From contig NC_072893.1 of assembly GCF_027943255.1 (NCBI RefSeq), forward strand, positions 90,093,784 to 90,157,783: DNA of 64,000 nt. Reading direction: 5' to 3'. Under the pieces are notes generated by a model, which saw only the letters and a program-made list of their open reading frames with translations, did no database searches and had not been told where the DNA came from. This DNA comes from Anastrepha obliqua (Eukaryota; Arthropoda; Insecta; Diptera; Tephritidae). A program made the position numbers and the translations under genes. Below, in pieces: positions 20,739 through 32,595 of the stretch; the stretch's first letter is position 1, and each line of letters begins with the position of its first letter.

Positions 20739-21729
20739 TTGGGTATTGCTTTTTGCTGCTAGAGAACTATCGATATCGATAGCTATAGTTTGAGAGCTGA
20801 GAATGGCAAACAGTGTTGACATTTCTGTTCAACAAGGTTTGGCAAGTCATCATAAGTTATTTAACCCGAGTGCAACGAAATTAGAAGTTCGTAGAGCATT
20901 GAGCACATTTAACAGTTAACATAATCGTTTTAGTGAGCAAGCAATTCGTACAGTTATTGATCATTTTCACCTTAGTTTTATTCTTCCCGATCCAAAACCA
21001 TTAACAAGACAAATAAATGTACGTACCGAAGAGAATATTGCTGCTGTAGCGTGAAGTGCCGATTCGTCGTCCTTCTAAGCTTAGAGTCGAAGAATAAAGA
21101 CTAAGTGGAAAATTTTACATAAAGATCTTGGCTCACGTGCCCATAAAATACTGCTTGTGAAAGAATTGAAGGTAAATTACCACCGTTTGCGTCACATTTT
21201 TGCTGTTTGGGCTCATCCGAAACTGACCGAAGATGAGCTTTTTTTTTATCGAAGAGTTTTGAAGAAATGAGCTACCATTGCGGTGAATGGGAAACGCTAT
21301 CAAACCATGGTGACTAAATTTTTAGTTCCACAAATTAATAAGCTAAATATAGACAACATTTGGTTCCAACGAAGGGGCGCAACTTGTCATGCAGCGCATA
21401 TAACAATCGATTAATTGCAAAATCAATTTGGTAACAACTTTATTTCTAGAAATGGTCCTGTTCACTGGCCCTCTCGTTCGCGCGATTTAACGCCTGTGAA
21501 TTATTTGTTATGGGTCTATGTTAAGTCACCGGTACATGCCGATAAACCAAAAATAAGTCAAAACTTGGACGGACCAAATAGATTACAGCGGATATATGTC
21601 GGATGTCATTCACTAAAAATAAATGCCATGAAATTATGTAATAGAAAATAATAAAGAAAAAATTTAGTCACAAATATTTATGGTTTGCATTATCATTTGA
21701 GATTCTTCAGCTCTTAAAAAAACACCCGA
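20739..21729 (+). mobile_element. DD41D-type mariner with destroyed active site
   Basis: TIRs: left TTGGGTATTGCTTTTTGC, right read inward TCGGGTGTTTTTTTAAGAGC, each next to TA. The transposase is recognisable with frequent stops: LEVRRALSTFN, RTVIDHFHLS, INVRTEENIAAV, KWKILHKDLG, HRLRHIFAVWAHPKL, VNGKRYQTMVTKFL, IDNIWFQRRGATCHAAH, WPSRSRDLTPVNYLLW. The second catalytic Asp (QQDG) is Arg and the third (PLDY) is Asn, so it is inactive. A perfect 16 bp palindrome CTATCGATATCGATAG lies at 20767-20782 in the leader. A second copy is at 46418-48283. Confidence 0.85.
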
Positions 21730-24700
21730 TATATTTATAGACTAATCTGAGTGCACTTCTTTCAGACCTTAAAAATGGAAATTTATTTATATCTCAAATA
21801 CGAATCTTTTATTTTATTTTATATTCTGACTTCATATTTTGAGTTTTTATAAAAATCTACATAAAATTGGTGTAACAAATACTGTTGTTATTTTTTTGAA
21901 AATTCGTCTTATATATAAACAAAACATATTTCACATAAATCAAATCTGGGAACCTCTAAATTCACTTTAAGCCATTATTATAGAATCATTTTTTATTTGT
22001 AGTGAGAAAAGAAATCATAATATCACATGCGCGGCATGTGTTGCAAAATCAGGCTGTCGTGATGGGGAGTCTTATCTCTTCCAGTATTCACCAAATCTGC
22101 CCCTTGTAATTTTTACTAGTTTCTGTGAATGCAAAATGTTCTTCACTTGCGTGATTCACTTCAGATGAAGATATCACAAATTGGCAGGATTATTTCTTGG
22201 TCTTAAAAGATAAACAGAAATTCTTAAATTACTAGAGGATGGCAGATTGTCGATTGAAATAAAGCAATATAGTGGCAGAAAAATCGCTGATATTCAAGTT
22301 AGTGATGTGTAACAAATCCTTTAGTTTGAATTGACGTAAATCTGAAATCAAATAAGCAAGGTTTCTGTAAACCATGAGCTACAGGAAGATACAAATATAT
22401 TTTTTGCCCTACCTATTGGGTGAAATTGAGGGTTTTTGTGTAGAAATAAAATATATTGCAATTGCGCATTTTTTTATTAATTTGCAGGAGCATAGAAGGT
22501 TTCATTTATAAACTCTGTCAACTAGGATTTATTGGGAAATTTTGAAAATTTAATTGCTTATCATTTAACTTAAATAATTTTTGTACAAAAATATAGTTAA
22601 TTTTTTGATTTTTTTAGACAACATACACGAAGTATATAGTTTTGTAGCTCATTAAATTTTAGTATAATAAAAAGCAAGTTTGAACTAGCTCGAAAATCGT
22701 ATTAATTTTTTACGACTTTTGTGTTGCGTTTTGCGTTGGATGTTTTCTTCCATATAAAAAGAAATATATCAAGCATTCGTTGTATGGACTAAATGTACAA
22801 AAAAGACAGAAAAATTAAAAAATTTATTTGGTTTTCGCTTAACTTGCATCAGTTTAAACCGGAATTAAGTATAAAACAGCATAACTAAAATTTTTCTAAT
22901 AATTCAGATTTTAATGTGTAAAATTTTGGTGAAAGATTGTTGATTTTTTATCTAAATCAACAAAAAATTATAAATTTAGTTCTATATATTTTTATGGGAA
23001 AATTAAGTACATTTTCAAATTATTAAAATTGTACGAGAAACAAATAGATCGTCAAAACTTGTCGAAAAATCCCTCTGCTGTAATTACTTATACTTAAATT
23101 GACATATTATGATTACGCTCGGTAAATTCTCCAGAGTATGATAAGTAGAAAAGTCGATAATATGTGCCCACATATACATATATTTGCTCTGGAAGATATC
23201 TCTAATCTCTAACTGTAACATAACGCAAACATAACGCAGTTGTACGAAGAAGTCTTTGGTTTTGTGTAATTTTACCAAATGGTGCCGCAAGAAAATCCCA
23301 AAAAAGGTATTTCATAATAAAATTTCACTTCTTTAGTTACTTTCTCAATTATAAAAAAATTAGTAATACCTAAATTTGAATAAAGACAATTCACCGATTG
23401 CCATAACTAAAATAAAAAAATTGCGTTAAATGCTCTAAAGCCATTGAAAATTAAAAAAAGTCTCTGATGTTATGTCCTCATGAATCGCGATAGTGGAGTC
23501 ACTAACCAACGTTGTCTCTTTTCAGCCATGTATGTAACTCTCCTTGATTCTAAAACTCGCCAATTTTGCAGAATTCCACAAAATCGACACAATGTACAGT
23601 TTTTCCAATCAGCAATTCAAATTTGAATAGTGGCATAAAAAATTGCCGCTGAAAATTCCACAGCCTTTCGCGATTTATTCCAGGCACATTCGCGCTAAAA
23701 CCGTTTGTGGCGCGTGTCGCTTAGCAGCTATGCCCCAACAGCACATTAGAACAAGCGCACGGGCACATTTGTACCCACTTTTGCATACCACACGTATGTG
23801 TATGTGAGTGTATATATGCGTGCTGGCTGGTTGGCATCCTTGTGGGTGATCAAATGTTGGCGGAATGACGCTAGCGGCCACGCCAAGTGTGAACTTTTGG
23901 TGTCAAATTTGGCAGCAAACGCGTCAGCAACCACTCAGGCACACACACTCAAACAGACACACACAAATATATATATGTATAAATGCGTTTAAAAGCACCC
24001 ACACATATTAGAGTGCGCGAGATAAACGGCACCTAAGGGTTCGCGAATGGCGGTAAGCGGTGGAAGTTTTCTCTCGCTCGGCTTTGGTGTTTTGTTACAG
24101 TCAAATTAATCGATGTTCGACAGCGTTGCGGTTGCTTCTAACGCCTTCAGACAGCATTGTTGGCTCATTCCTGTTTTATTTGGCCGCCTTAACCAATTCA
24201 TCAAGCGTGTTTGTGTGGGTATGGGTGTGGTATTTGTTTTTTTGGCCACTAAAGTCAAATTCAATTTTGACTAAAACACATGTGTACATATGTACATATA
24301 TCTGTACGTATACTGATATTCGAGTAGTCTGCACTCGATACGCCCATCTCATGTTGGTGTCATAATGAGCAACAGCTCGCGGAGCAGCAACAGCTGCCTC
24401 TTCACTAACCCTGTCGTTGCTGTGGCAACAATTATTTTGTTATTGGCGACATGGCCAACAAATAAATACATACATACACACATATTCACATGTGAAAACT
24501 TTCGGATGTGAGAGTCATAGTTCAACAATACATACATACACATACATACATATGTATGTATGCATGCATATTCTCACCACTTATGCCTTACAACTTTAAC
24601 ATTTTAATTAAAATTTAATTAATTTTGATGGCCCAAATGCCACTCGATATTTGCTCGGATATTTGCCGGATTGTCTCGCTGCTGTTTAATACTGCGATAG

Positions 24701-25221
24701 CTCAGCTACATATTTATATATATGCTTGTAAGTGATGTGTGCGTAGTATACATAAATGCAATATCAAGGGCTGGTATTGGCAAACAATGGCTGACATACA
24801 TCGAATATTTATTTGCAACTATTTGCATGCGTGTGTGTTTGTGTATATATGTATGTGCATGTTTATGTATTCATATGCTCTGGGCTGCGTTGGCGGCATA
24901 AGAGAATTATAATGATATATGTATTTGTAATTAGCAAAGGCGTTAAGGGCGAGAAAATGAATAAGTGCACTGTCCTTTGTCTACCGAGCATGTTGGTGAC
25001 TGGCTTTCATATGGCAAATAGATATATGTAGGCACATACGACCGTATTGTTTCCATGCCACCAGTTGCTAAGCTTCCATTTATGGCTGCCAATTGAATAT
25101 ATCGGCAGTGACGAGTAAATTATGTAGTAAAATTCTGCTTTCATCGAATAATTGATTACATATCGATTGCTAAAATCAAAGAGTTCTTAACAGTCGTCTG
25201 AAAGGGGTCCAACTTGCACAT
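21730..25221. other. Intron sequence with microsatellites, no gene
   Basis: Low-complexity and AT-rich DNA to about 23600, then a GC-richer stretch (23650-24400) with only short frames on both strands and no family match. A TACA/TGTA microsatellite lies around 24520-24570. No coding feature is supported. Confidence 0.5.
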
Positions 25222-25490
25222 ATGTCAATATCCAGTCACAACAGTATTCAAAGTACAGGACTGGCAGATGAGTTATCGAATTATGTATCTGCAGCGGAAT
25301 CATTAATTGGATCCATGATCTTGTGAGTTGGAACCACATCAACCGCCTTGATTAGATACGAAGGTTCTAAACCTGTGAAATAATTCATCAAACAACTCGA
25401 AAAAAGTGGTAGCGGAATTCGTTAAGCAGCTGAAACGGAAAGATCTGTGGCTGGTTATGTGGCTGGCCAACTTATGACTCTCATAGGTGT
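25222..25490 (+). pseudogene. Probable LINE RNase H fragment (jockey/R1-like)
   Basis: In one frame: SHNSIQSTGLADELSNYVSA and AESLIGS, which resembles the RNase H end motif GHSGIQGNE.ADELA followed by a 'LIGPEP'-like block. After a stop, KRKDLWLVMWL resembles the following 'L+..DLRL+.GLLTGH' segment. Stops at short intervals. The match is by eye and covers only part of the domain, so this is tentative. Confidence 0.45.
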
Positions 25491-26546
25491 CATCTAATAC
25501 CCATTATAAGTCTTCTGATGGTACTAGGATGATAACATACAATATTTACAGTATTACCTGTTTTTGTTTGTCAATCGCTGGACTGAGAGTGTTCATTTTT
25601 TTAAGTTGCATTAAGAATGAATAAGTTTTCCTATACTTCACATTTCGACAGGCGCTACGCTTTTTTCCTCAAAATATATTCAGATGTAGTGACTTAATGA
25701 ATGCCGATTTGCAAAGATCACACATGCAACATACCTTTTCATACTTCTTCAAAGTAATTCGTCGTCGTGAACAATAATTGATAGTGGATTTATTGAAAGG
25801 GCAGAAATATCGGAAGTGATTTGAAATTCACTAAACTGTGAAATTTTTTTTCAATATTAATAATTGTGACTACTATGCATGTTTGAGCTCAAATTTGTGA
25901 ATTCAGTTAAAGAAAAATCCAAATGCTTGTCTTCACTACTTTTTTCTATAACGGCTTTGCCCACTGCGCCAGAAGCTCATTAAGCTAAATCATGTTGGAA
26001 AAAACCAGTTAATTTGACACCGAAATATATTTCATAGTTGGTGCTGTTAAGGAGCGCATTAATATAAATCTTTTGCAACAGTTCATTCATTTGAAGTTTT
26101 AAAACTTTGCTCTGTAACATAAAACAACACTAGCGCAGTATCTGAGCGAAAGAGCTTGTAGACAAAGCGCGAGAACGCACCCTTCTACACTGCACTAAAG
26201 AGAGAGACATGTTTGCTTATCAATTGCATTGTACTCATAACTTGAAAGGAAATTTTATTTGAGACAGAATTAATTCAAAAGGCAATCGTATCGTATATAG
26301 CAATAAATTTACATTTGAAGGGTACAACAACCTAAAAAACATATTCTGTATAACTTAAAGAAACAAAATTTACTGCATAAATTGCAAATCTCTGTAAATT
26401 TCAACTTTGCCTCTATCGATTTCTTAAGATTTTATTTCTTCACAATTCTGACCTTGGCGTAGTAGTATTGAAATATTCGAACTATTACTGACCATCATAA
26501 ATATACATAAATATACATAAATATAATAATAATAACAATAATAATT
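25491..26546. other. Intron sequence, no gene
   Basis: No coding, RNA or clear repeat signal. A short patch near 26120-26210 (GAGCGAAAGAGCTTG) is GC-richer and unexplained. Confidence 0.5.
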
Positions 26547-26728
26547 TGCGCTGACACTCTTTATTGGGTGTTTGGCCAAGCTTCTATTTTTATTTGTGGG
26601 GTGCGTCTTAAAGTAGCCCCCAAAAAGGACGAACCTACAGTTGTATGTCACTTTCAAACCGCAGATGACTTTTTATAAGGAATTTTTTCATGACATGGAG
26701 GTTTGCCATTGCCTGCCGAGGAGCGAAC
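26547..26728 (-). mobile_element. SINE remnant lacking the tRNA-like head
   Basis: Minus-strand body of the same SINE as 16445-16754: GGCAGGCAATGGCAAACCTCC, CATGAAAAAATTCC, CAACTGTAGGTTCGTCC, AAGACGCACCCCACAAATA and TTGGCCAAACACCCAATAAA. It ends in a GCGCAAATTATTATTG tail of TTA repeats. The head with A and B boxes is absent. Confidence 0.72.
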
Positions 26729-29334
26729 ATAAGTACATACGTAACTGAATTTACAAGTTTCGTTACCTATTTTTCTAGTGCCGATTTATTTTCTATTATT
26801 TGAAAAGCAAACTAAAGCGTAAGACAGAAGCAAGCAACGGTTTAATTGCATAGATTGTGTTGCTTTTTCTCGTGTTGCAGCTGTTATCTCGCTCTGCTAA
26901 ACCGAATCAAAGCTAACATCGGCATTCGCAAGTGTTTGTGCAGATATTTGGACTCATAGCTAAAAGTGTAAGCTTTAGAGTTTTGCATTTTTGCTATTCC
27001 AGTATTGGAATTCACCAACCTATTACATTATATTTTAACGATACTCGCCTTGTTATCATTCCTTAACCACAATTTTACGATTTTGCTATTCGATAACTCC
27101 TTTCATAACAAAAATCGATAAGACAAAAACAGCTGCTTTGGTTAACAAGTCGATTATCGCAAACTAAACGATAACAATTTTCGTGTGGTTAACACAAATG
27201 ATAAAATAAGAATTAGAAGTTTTAATTAAAACAGTGAAATTACATTATCAAAAAATTAAAAAAAATATATCTTTCGGTAGTAAGCCATCTGAATTGTGAT
27301 CAATATTTTCCATTTGGTTGCAGGCTAACTCCAGAATTTTGACTGAGAATTAGGTAAATCTTGTGGTGTTCAAACTTAATCCATTCTAAGTTCTCCTTTT
27401 ATATTACCAGGTTCTGCTTGCATTGCGATTTTTTGCAACTGCATGATATCAACGAACCGACGGTGAGCAATGGGGAATATCCATCAGCCAGGGCTTCGTT
27501 AGCCGTTGCATACATCGTGTAGCAAATGCAATTACCCGTTCCAGCGTTTCCGCAAATTTGGTCTTCTTTTACTATTCTGTAGGTTATTGCCTCACTTTGA
27601 TATTTAATTTGACAGAGATGCTTTTCTCTGTCAGTTTGAATAAAAAGAAGAAGGCAGCTGTTTAGTGTTAGTTGATAGAGTTAGTAATAGTTTGTGCAAA
27701 CAGCAAATAAGCAGACAAAATTAGCAATTGTCGAATATTTTAAAGTTAGTGAATTGCACTACAGTTCGAAAGAGTTAAGTTTCAAAAGCAAGATTGCAAA
27801 AGCAGTACAGACTAGCGCTTTATTGGCGAGCCGTTTTCTCCTAAATAGGTTTAACTCACAGTAGCAACTCATTGTCGGGAAACACCGCTGCTTTAATGGG
27901 GCTTATTCCGACAAAGTAGGCTACGCACAAATCAACTCAAACACTCAATAGTTTCACCATGAAGTAATTTATTTGCTTAAACCTGCATGATTCTAAAATT
28001 TTTATATATGTAAGTAAGATGCACTAAGTACCTTGACAAAGGTAAAGTTTTGGCACTCCAAATACCTGTCATTGTTTTCATTAAAGTTTTACTAGAAACT
28101 CAATTTCGGTGGCAGCTGCTGTTCGTGTATTCGTATACTTGCATGTAAAAACTAAGTTAAGTACCAGTATACCTTACATATCTAAATATTATGCTCTTAA
28201 TATATATATTAGTTTTCGCATTTGCATGTGCAGCGATAGTTTACTGTGGTAAAAGGTAGTTCAAAAGCTAAACGCAGCCAAGAAAAACAAGAATTCCAGC
28301 TGATAGCTGGTACGCACATATGTACCTACATACACATGTCGAGCGTGAGGCTTGTTTCTTAGCAACTCCATTGTGGTAGCAAAACTAACGCCGTGAGACA
28401 ACAGTATAAAGTTCGTATCATCAGCTGCGTGTTGACACGCTGATGAGTTGACAAGGTGACATGAGCAAATGCACTTATGTACACACACATGGATATCTAT
28501 GGCAACACTAAGCAAGAGTGTAAGCGTTCTTAAGCTTATGATTACAGAATCTTCCACGAATTCAAGGTGGACGCGTATCACAAACCGACTCACTGCACGT
28601 GTCACCCTTACACCATCCATCACCCAATCTAGTCGCCACCGCCGCTAAGCCACACTACCCACATTGAAACATTTTCGTTTAATCAACAGTGACGCTTTTG
28701 TCAGCTAAAGTTGCTGCTAAAATGTGCAGATTGGTTGCGAGTGAAAAGGGAGGTGTGAAGAGATCACACAAAATTCTCGCTATTACTTGCAACTTCCATT
28801 AAATGCGGGTAAATGCTGTTAGTGCCGCTGCTAATGTGCTTGTTTCCACCAAGCTAGATGTTATTGCTATTATTATTGTTGTTTTAGCCATTGCGTGCAT
28901 CGTTGTTTCGCTGGTGTGCACGACATATGCCAACGCCAGCTAAAATAAACGCAACCGAACAACAGTCAGCAACAACAACAATTTATCAACTTTAATACAC
29001 GTTTCTCATCGGTTTTCATATATCCTGTACACAAATCCTTTATGGCGCACCGTTCGCTTTGTTCGCGTGCTTTACAAATTCTGCGGTTAACTTTTGCTGG
29101 TTTTGGTATGCGGAATGCGGCATGAGCAAAGGTGAGTGTGTCGCACAGCTGGCTACCAAAGGCAATTGCTAAGGTAGTTGCTACTTAATTTATTTATTAA
29201 ATTTTTGAAGTGCGGCTGTAATTTTTAAAAATATTCAGACTATAGAAATTTAAACTAAAAAAGTTATGGTTCATTAGGACTTTAAAGTTGTAGTCCTTTA
29301 TTTGAAAATCCTTTAGTCCTAATGAAGCCAAATT
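26729..29334. other. Intron sequence, mostly unique
   Basis: Contains a diverged foldback at about 27049-27208 (TTATCATT and TTAACCACA on the left, the same two motifs inverted on the right). 28800-29170 is relatively GC-rich with CAACAA and TTGTTGTT runs typical of old fly intron DNA. The 120-codon minus frame at 28261-28623 has no recognisable motif. Confidence 0.45.
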
Positions 29335-29480
29335 TTTCTACACCTGATCTTTCGAACTCAAAGGAGGCCATTCTGTTCCTCTGCTCCCACCAGCAGATAC
29401 TGCATCGAATAATTTCGGAGGTGGCATCCATTCGAATGACATGACCTAGCCAGCTGCGCCACTCGATCTTTATTTTATAA
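29335..29480 (-). pseudogene. RTE-like LINE tail fragment
   Basis: Minus-strand frames read KIEWRSWLGHVIRMDATS, then pieces matching VFDAVSAGGS and GRPPLRWKDQV at the nucleotide level (compare 6240-6420). It is a 145 bp remnant of the same C-terminal domain seen at 6125-6560, with small indels. Confidence 0.7.
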
Positions 29481-29570
29481 AAAGTTTCAACTCAGTCTTA
29501 GTCTTTTTTCTTACAAGATTTACCATTATGAGTAGAGTTTTACCTAGCTTTAGGTCTAACTTGAAATATA

Positions 29571-30491
29571 CTACTGTGTCCAAAAAATAAGGTGACATTT
29601 GATTTTAAACTGCGCGCTTTGAAGGATTAGGAGAATTCTTTTTTTTTTTAGGTTGGTAGTACTGTGAGTGACATCTATGTCAAATTTCATGTGAAATATT
29701 CATTTACTGTTTGAGATACGCGTCGTTTTGTGAGCTGCTAAAAGTGAGTTTCTCGTTTTTTGCAATGTCGAAATTTGTTGAGCAAAGAATTTGCATTAAA
29801 TTTTGTTTGCGGAATCAATTTTCGGATACGTTGAGGATGGTGCAGAAAGCCTTTGGTGATGAGGCTATGTCTAAAAAAAATGTTTACAAGTGGTATAGTG
29901 AGTTCCAAGCCGGTCGTGAACGTGTCGAAGACGAAGAGCGTCCTGGGCGACCATCAACCTCAACTGACGAAGCTCACGTCCAACAAATCAAAGATTTGGT
30001 GTTGAAAAACCGTCGATTAACGATTAGAGACCTTGCTGATGATGTTGGCATATCGAAAGGCTCAGTCAATACCATTTTGAAGGATGTTTTGGGCCTCAAG
30101 CGCGTCAAATCTCGACTGGTACCGAAAACATTGAATTTTTTGGACTCGTAATTCGTGATCATTTCATCAAAAACTCAACCCATATCGTTCCGCAACCACC
30201 GTATTCACCTGATCTGGCACCGTGCGACTTCTGGCTGTTCAGCAGGCTCAAAAGACCGCTCCGGGGACACCGTTTTGACACGATAGAGGAGATTCAAGCC
30301 GCAACGAAGACGGAACTGAAGGCCATCCCGGAAAGTGACTACAACCAGTGTTTCGAAAATTGGAAAAAACGTTGGCATAAGTGCATTGTGTCGGGAGGGG
30401 ATTACTTTGAAGGGGATGAAATTGATTTGGAAGAATAAATAAAGAATTTTCAAAATAAATACAATGTCACCTTATTTTTTGGACACAGTAG
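29571..30491 (+). mobile_element. DD34D mariner, centre deleted, ends intact
   Basis: Matched TIRs CTACTGTGTCCAAAAAATAA at both ends, next to TA (29569-29570 and 30492-30493). The transposase starts at 29765 ([17 protein letters not shown]). It contains both helix-turn-helix halves ([50 protein letters not shown], then [15 protein letters not shown]). A deletion of roughly 150 codons, with a frame change near 30140, leads to [38 protein letters not shown] and GDYFEGDEIDLEE (stop 30436-30438). The first two catalytic Asp residues are in the deleted part. Little other decay, so this is a rather recent deletion derivative that could be moved in trans. Confidence 0.88.
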
Positions 30492-30958
30492 TAAAACTAA
30501 CATAATTGAAGGGACGATGAGCTTTTTGTGGCTTCAGAAACATAAATTCTGCGACGGAATCTTTTGTAGTAAGTTTAGGATGGTCTGCCAGACATGCAAA
30601 AAAAAGAAAGTGTGTGGTAGTTCACGGAACCCGCACGATTGAAGTGAAACTTCTTTTATCAACAAATCAATAATTTAACTATTATTTCAATATAATGCAT
30701 GCAGAAGTCATGGAAAGCATGGAATGGAATTTTATTAAACAGAATTATTTATTTATTTTAATATAAAAAGAAATGAATTTATTGTACTCAATTACATTTG
30801 GTTCTCGGCATTGTCATTATCATTATTGGATTCGTTTTCCAAAAATGAAACAAGGGCTTTATGGTAACTGAAATACGTAAAAAATGATCTACATTCTAAT
30901 CTATCAAGGTATCGATGAAATACTGCATCAATGGTAGTTCCGCATCTTGTTGTTGGTA
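30492..30958. other. Intron sequence, perhaps part of a decayed element
   Basis: No complete feature. On the minus strand the reading continues past the stop of the 46-codon frame (30959-31099) into QQQDAELPLMQYFIDTLIRM, so the coding remnant may extend to about 30890. Confidence 0.35.
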
Positions 30959-31099
30959 CTACAAATTATCACTTATCGTACAACCGGAGGATTCACTGTC
31001 ACGGTGTTCAACAGTAGCTCTTAATTTTTTACGCTCCAAATACTCACGTTGCCGTTCAGCACCTGTTTTCGGTTTCCGTTTTTGTTGATTTGATGCCAT
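30959..31099 (-). pseudogene. Start of a basic N-terminal protein, likely transposon-derived
   Basis: ATG at 31099 opens 46 codons: MASNQQKRKPKTGAERQREY, then LERKKLRATVEHRDSESS and GCTISDNL before TAG. The KTGAERQREY.ERKK motif, a basic bZIP-like stretch, is common at the N-terminus of mobile-element proteins in arthropods. A similar amino-acid style continues after the stop, so this is probably a decayed longer ORF. No function is assigned. Confidence 0.3.
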
Positions 31100-31306
31100 A
31101 TTTAACAGAAATCAATCAACAAAACAAAATATGTTTGTAAGATTTGCTCAAAACTACACACACACTCTATGACGCGTCTCGCGTTACTAATATAATATTG
31201 TGTTTGGGATAACTGTCAACTGTTTCCACCGAAATGCGTTCGCAAAGTGTATGGTCTTTGGTATGGTAAACAGATTTATGATACATTATTTTGCGGCGAC
31301 AGCACA

Positions 31307-31394
31307 GGGCGATAGCCCAGCGGCTAGCAATGTGGGCTTCCGATCCGAAATCCTTGGTTCGAATCACAAGAAAATTTTTTTTTTTTTTTTTTTT
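31307..31394 (+). mobile_element. Second tRNA-like SINE head
   Basis: tRNA-like A box TAGCCCAGCGGCTAGCA and B box GGTTCGAATCAC at about 31356-31367, with roughly normal spacing, followed by AAAA and a 20-base T run. It differs from the other SINE head (TAGCCGAATGGGT) and may be a second SINE family or a tRNA pseudogene. Confidence 0.55.
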
Positions 31395-31428
31395 ATGCAT
31401 TTATTTCATTTTGTTTTATGATATGTTT

Positions 31429-31606
31429 ATGAGCAGATTTTTTTCATGGCAGAAATACACTCGGAGGTTTGCCATTGCCTGCCGAGGGGCGACCGCTATT
31501 AGAAAAATGTTTTCATTAATTTTGCTTTCACCGAGATTCGAACCAACGACCTCTCTGTGAATTCCGAATGGTGATCACGCACCAACCCACTCGGCTACGG
31601 CGGCCG
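31429..31606 (-). mobile_element. SINE copy, 5' half
   Basis: Head on the minus strand (CGGCCGCCGTAGCCGAGTGG, B box GGTTCGAATCTC), then TAGCGGTCGCCCCTCGGCAG, GGCAATGGCAAACCTCCGAG and ATTTCTGCCATGAAAAAAAT. It stops at GCTCAT near 31429, where the other copies continue. Its B box is the best preserved of the set. Confidence 0.8.
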
Positions 31607-31680
31607 TCAATCAAATGTCATATTTACAAATTACATTCGATAAGAATGCAATAATAAACGACCGCATTACATTCACGACG

Positions 31681-31856
31681 ACACGCCACGCCAGTCTTTT
31701 AACAGATGGCGCTGGCATAGCGTGAGTTTTACGTGGTTTAGCGTAGTTTTACTCCTCACAGCGTTTCATCCACGCCACGCTTTTAACAGATGGCGCTGGC
31801 GTAGCGTCACATATCGATGAAACGCTATGGTTTTACTCCTCACAGCGTTTCATCCT
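31681..31856. repeat. Tandem duplication, period about 87 bp
   Basis: Two copies, each with CGCCACGC, CTTTTAACAGATGGCGCTGG, TAGCGT and TTTTACTCCTCACAGCGTTT followed by CATCC. They differ by small indels. No coding content is evident. Confidence 0.8.
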
Positions 31857-32355
31857 TCGAGACAAAAGAAGTTTCACTTCAAAAATAAGAGCGATATGGC
31901 GTTTTGGCAAAAGCGGGATAGGGGCAGAGAAATGTTTTTGCAGCTGCAACAGAAATCAATAGAGGTATACCCCCCACTAACATTTAGAAAAAGGGTAGGC
32001 ACAAGCAAAAATAAAAACACCTTTTGTAAAACAATCTTTAAATCGAATATCTCAAAAACGACTAAGTTTGGGACATTATCTCTTATAACCACAGTTGGAA
32101 ATAGTAATCTCCTGAGGCATCTAGAAGAAATTTCCTGGTAACCCTATATAAAATAAACTTGTAAATTCCTGCTTTAGTTGAAATCAAAATAAAGTTAGAT
32201 TTTCATGAGTTTTGCATATTTGAATTCTCTTGTGGCTACTAACTGCGCATTATTCTCTACTCTGACATTCGAACTTGTTTTAAGTTGAACTGGAGTAACA
32301 GAAAAACACTCGTTGAAAAGCAAATAAAAAGCAGGAGAATTTAAGTTTCACTTAC
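31857..32355. other. Intron sequence, no gene
   Basis: A 104-codon plus frame (31827-32141) and its minus shadow have no motif. No repeat is recognised. Confidence 0.45.
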
Positions 32356-32595
32356 CCTTTGGAATGCAAACTCATAGTTGCGCCAATTCACATAAGTACA
32401 CTTTGGTGGCCTTAAGACAGCATCAGTGCATACGCATAGGTATATAAATTTCCACATTTTATTACCCAATATCAGAAGAATGAGTAGGCTGACCAATGGA
32501 TAGCCAACTTTACAATTACAAAAGTGACACGATCGAAAGGGTGACTGGACGACAAAGCAGTCGATACAGCCAGCCAACCGGCCGCTATCGTACAA
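32356..32595 (-). other. Exon-like open frame with phase-0 donor (speculative)
   Basis: An 80-codon minus-strand frame from ATG at 32595 ends exactly at a strong donor, CAAAGG|GTAAGTG. It includes a hydrophobic stretch (YPLVSLLILLILGNKM and WKFIYLCVC) and ends PPKCTYVNWRNYEFAFQR. Its end phase (0) fits the next mmd-like exon at 19732. It could be an alternative first coding exon with a signal anchor, but no promoter, transcript or homology supports it, and a chance frame is likelier. Confidence 0.15.

Noticed and set aside
28261..28623. 120-codon minus-strand frame
   Set aside because: No known motif, no splice context, and composition like surrounding intron; likely chance.
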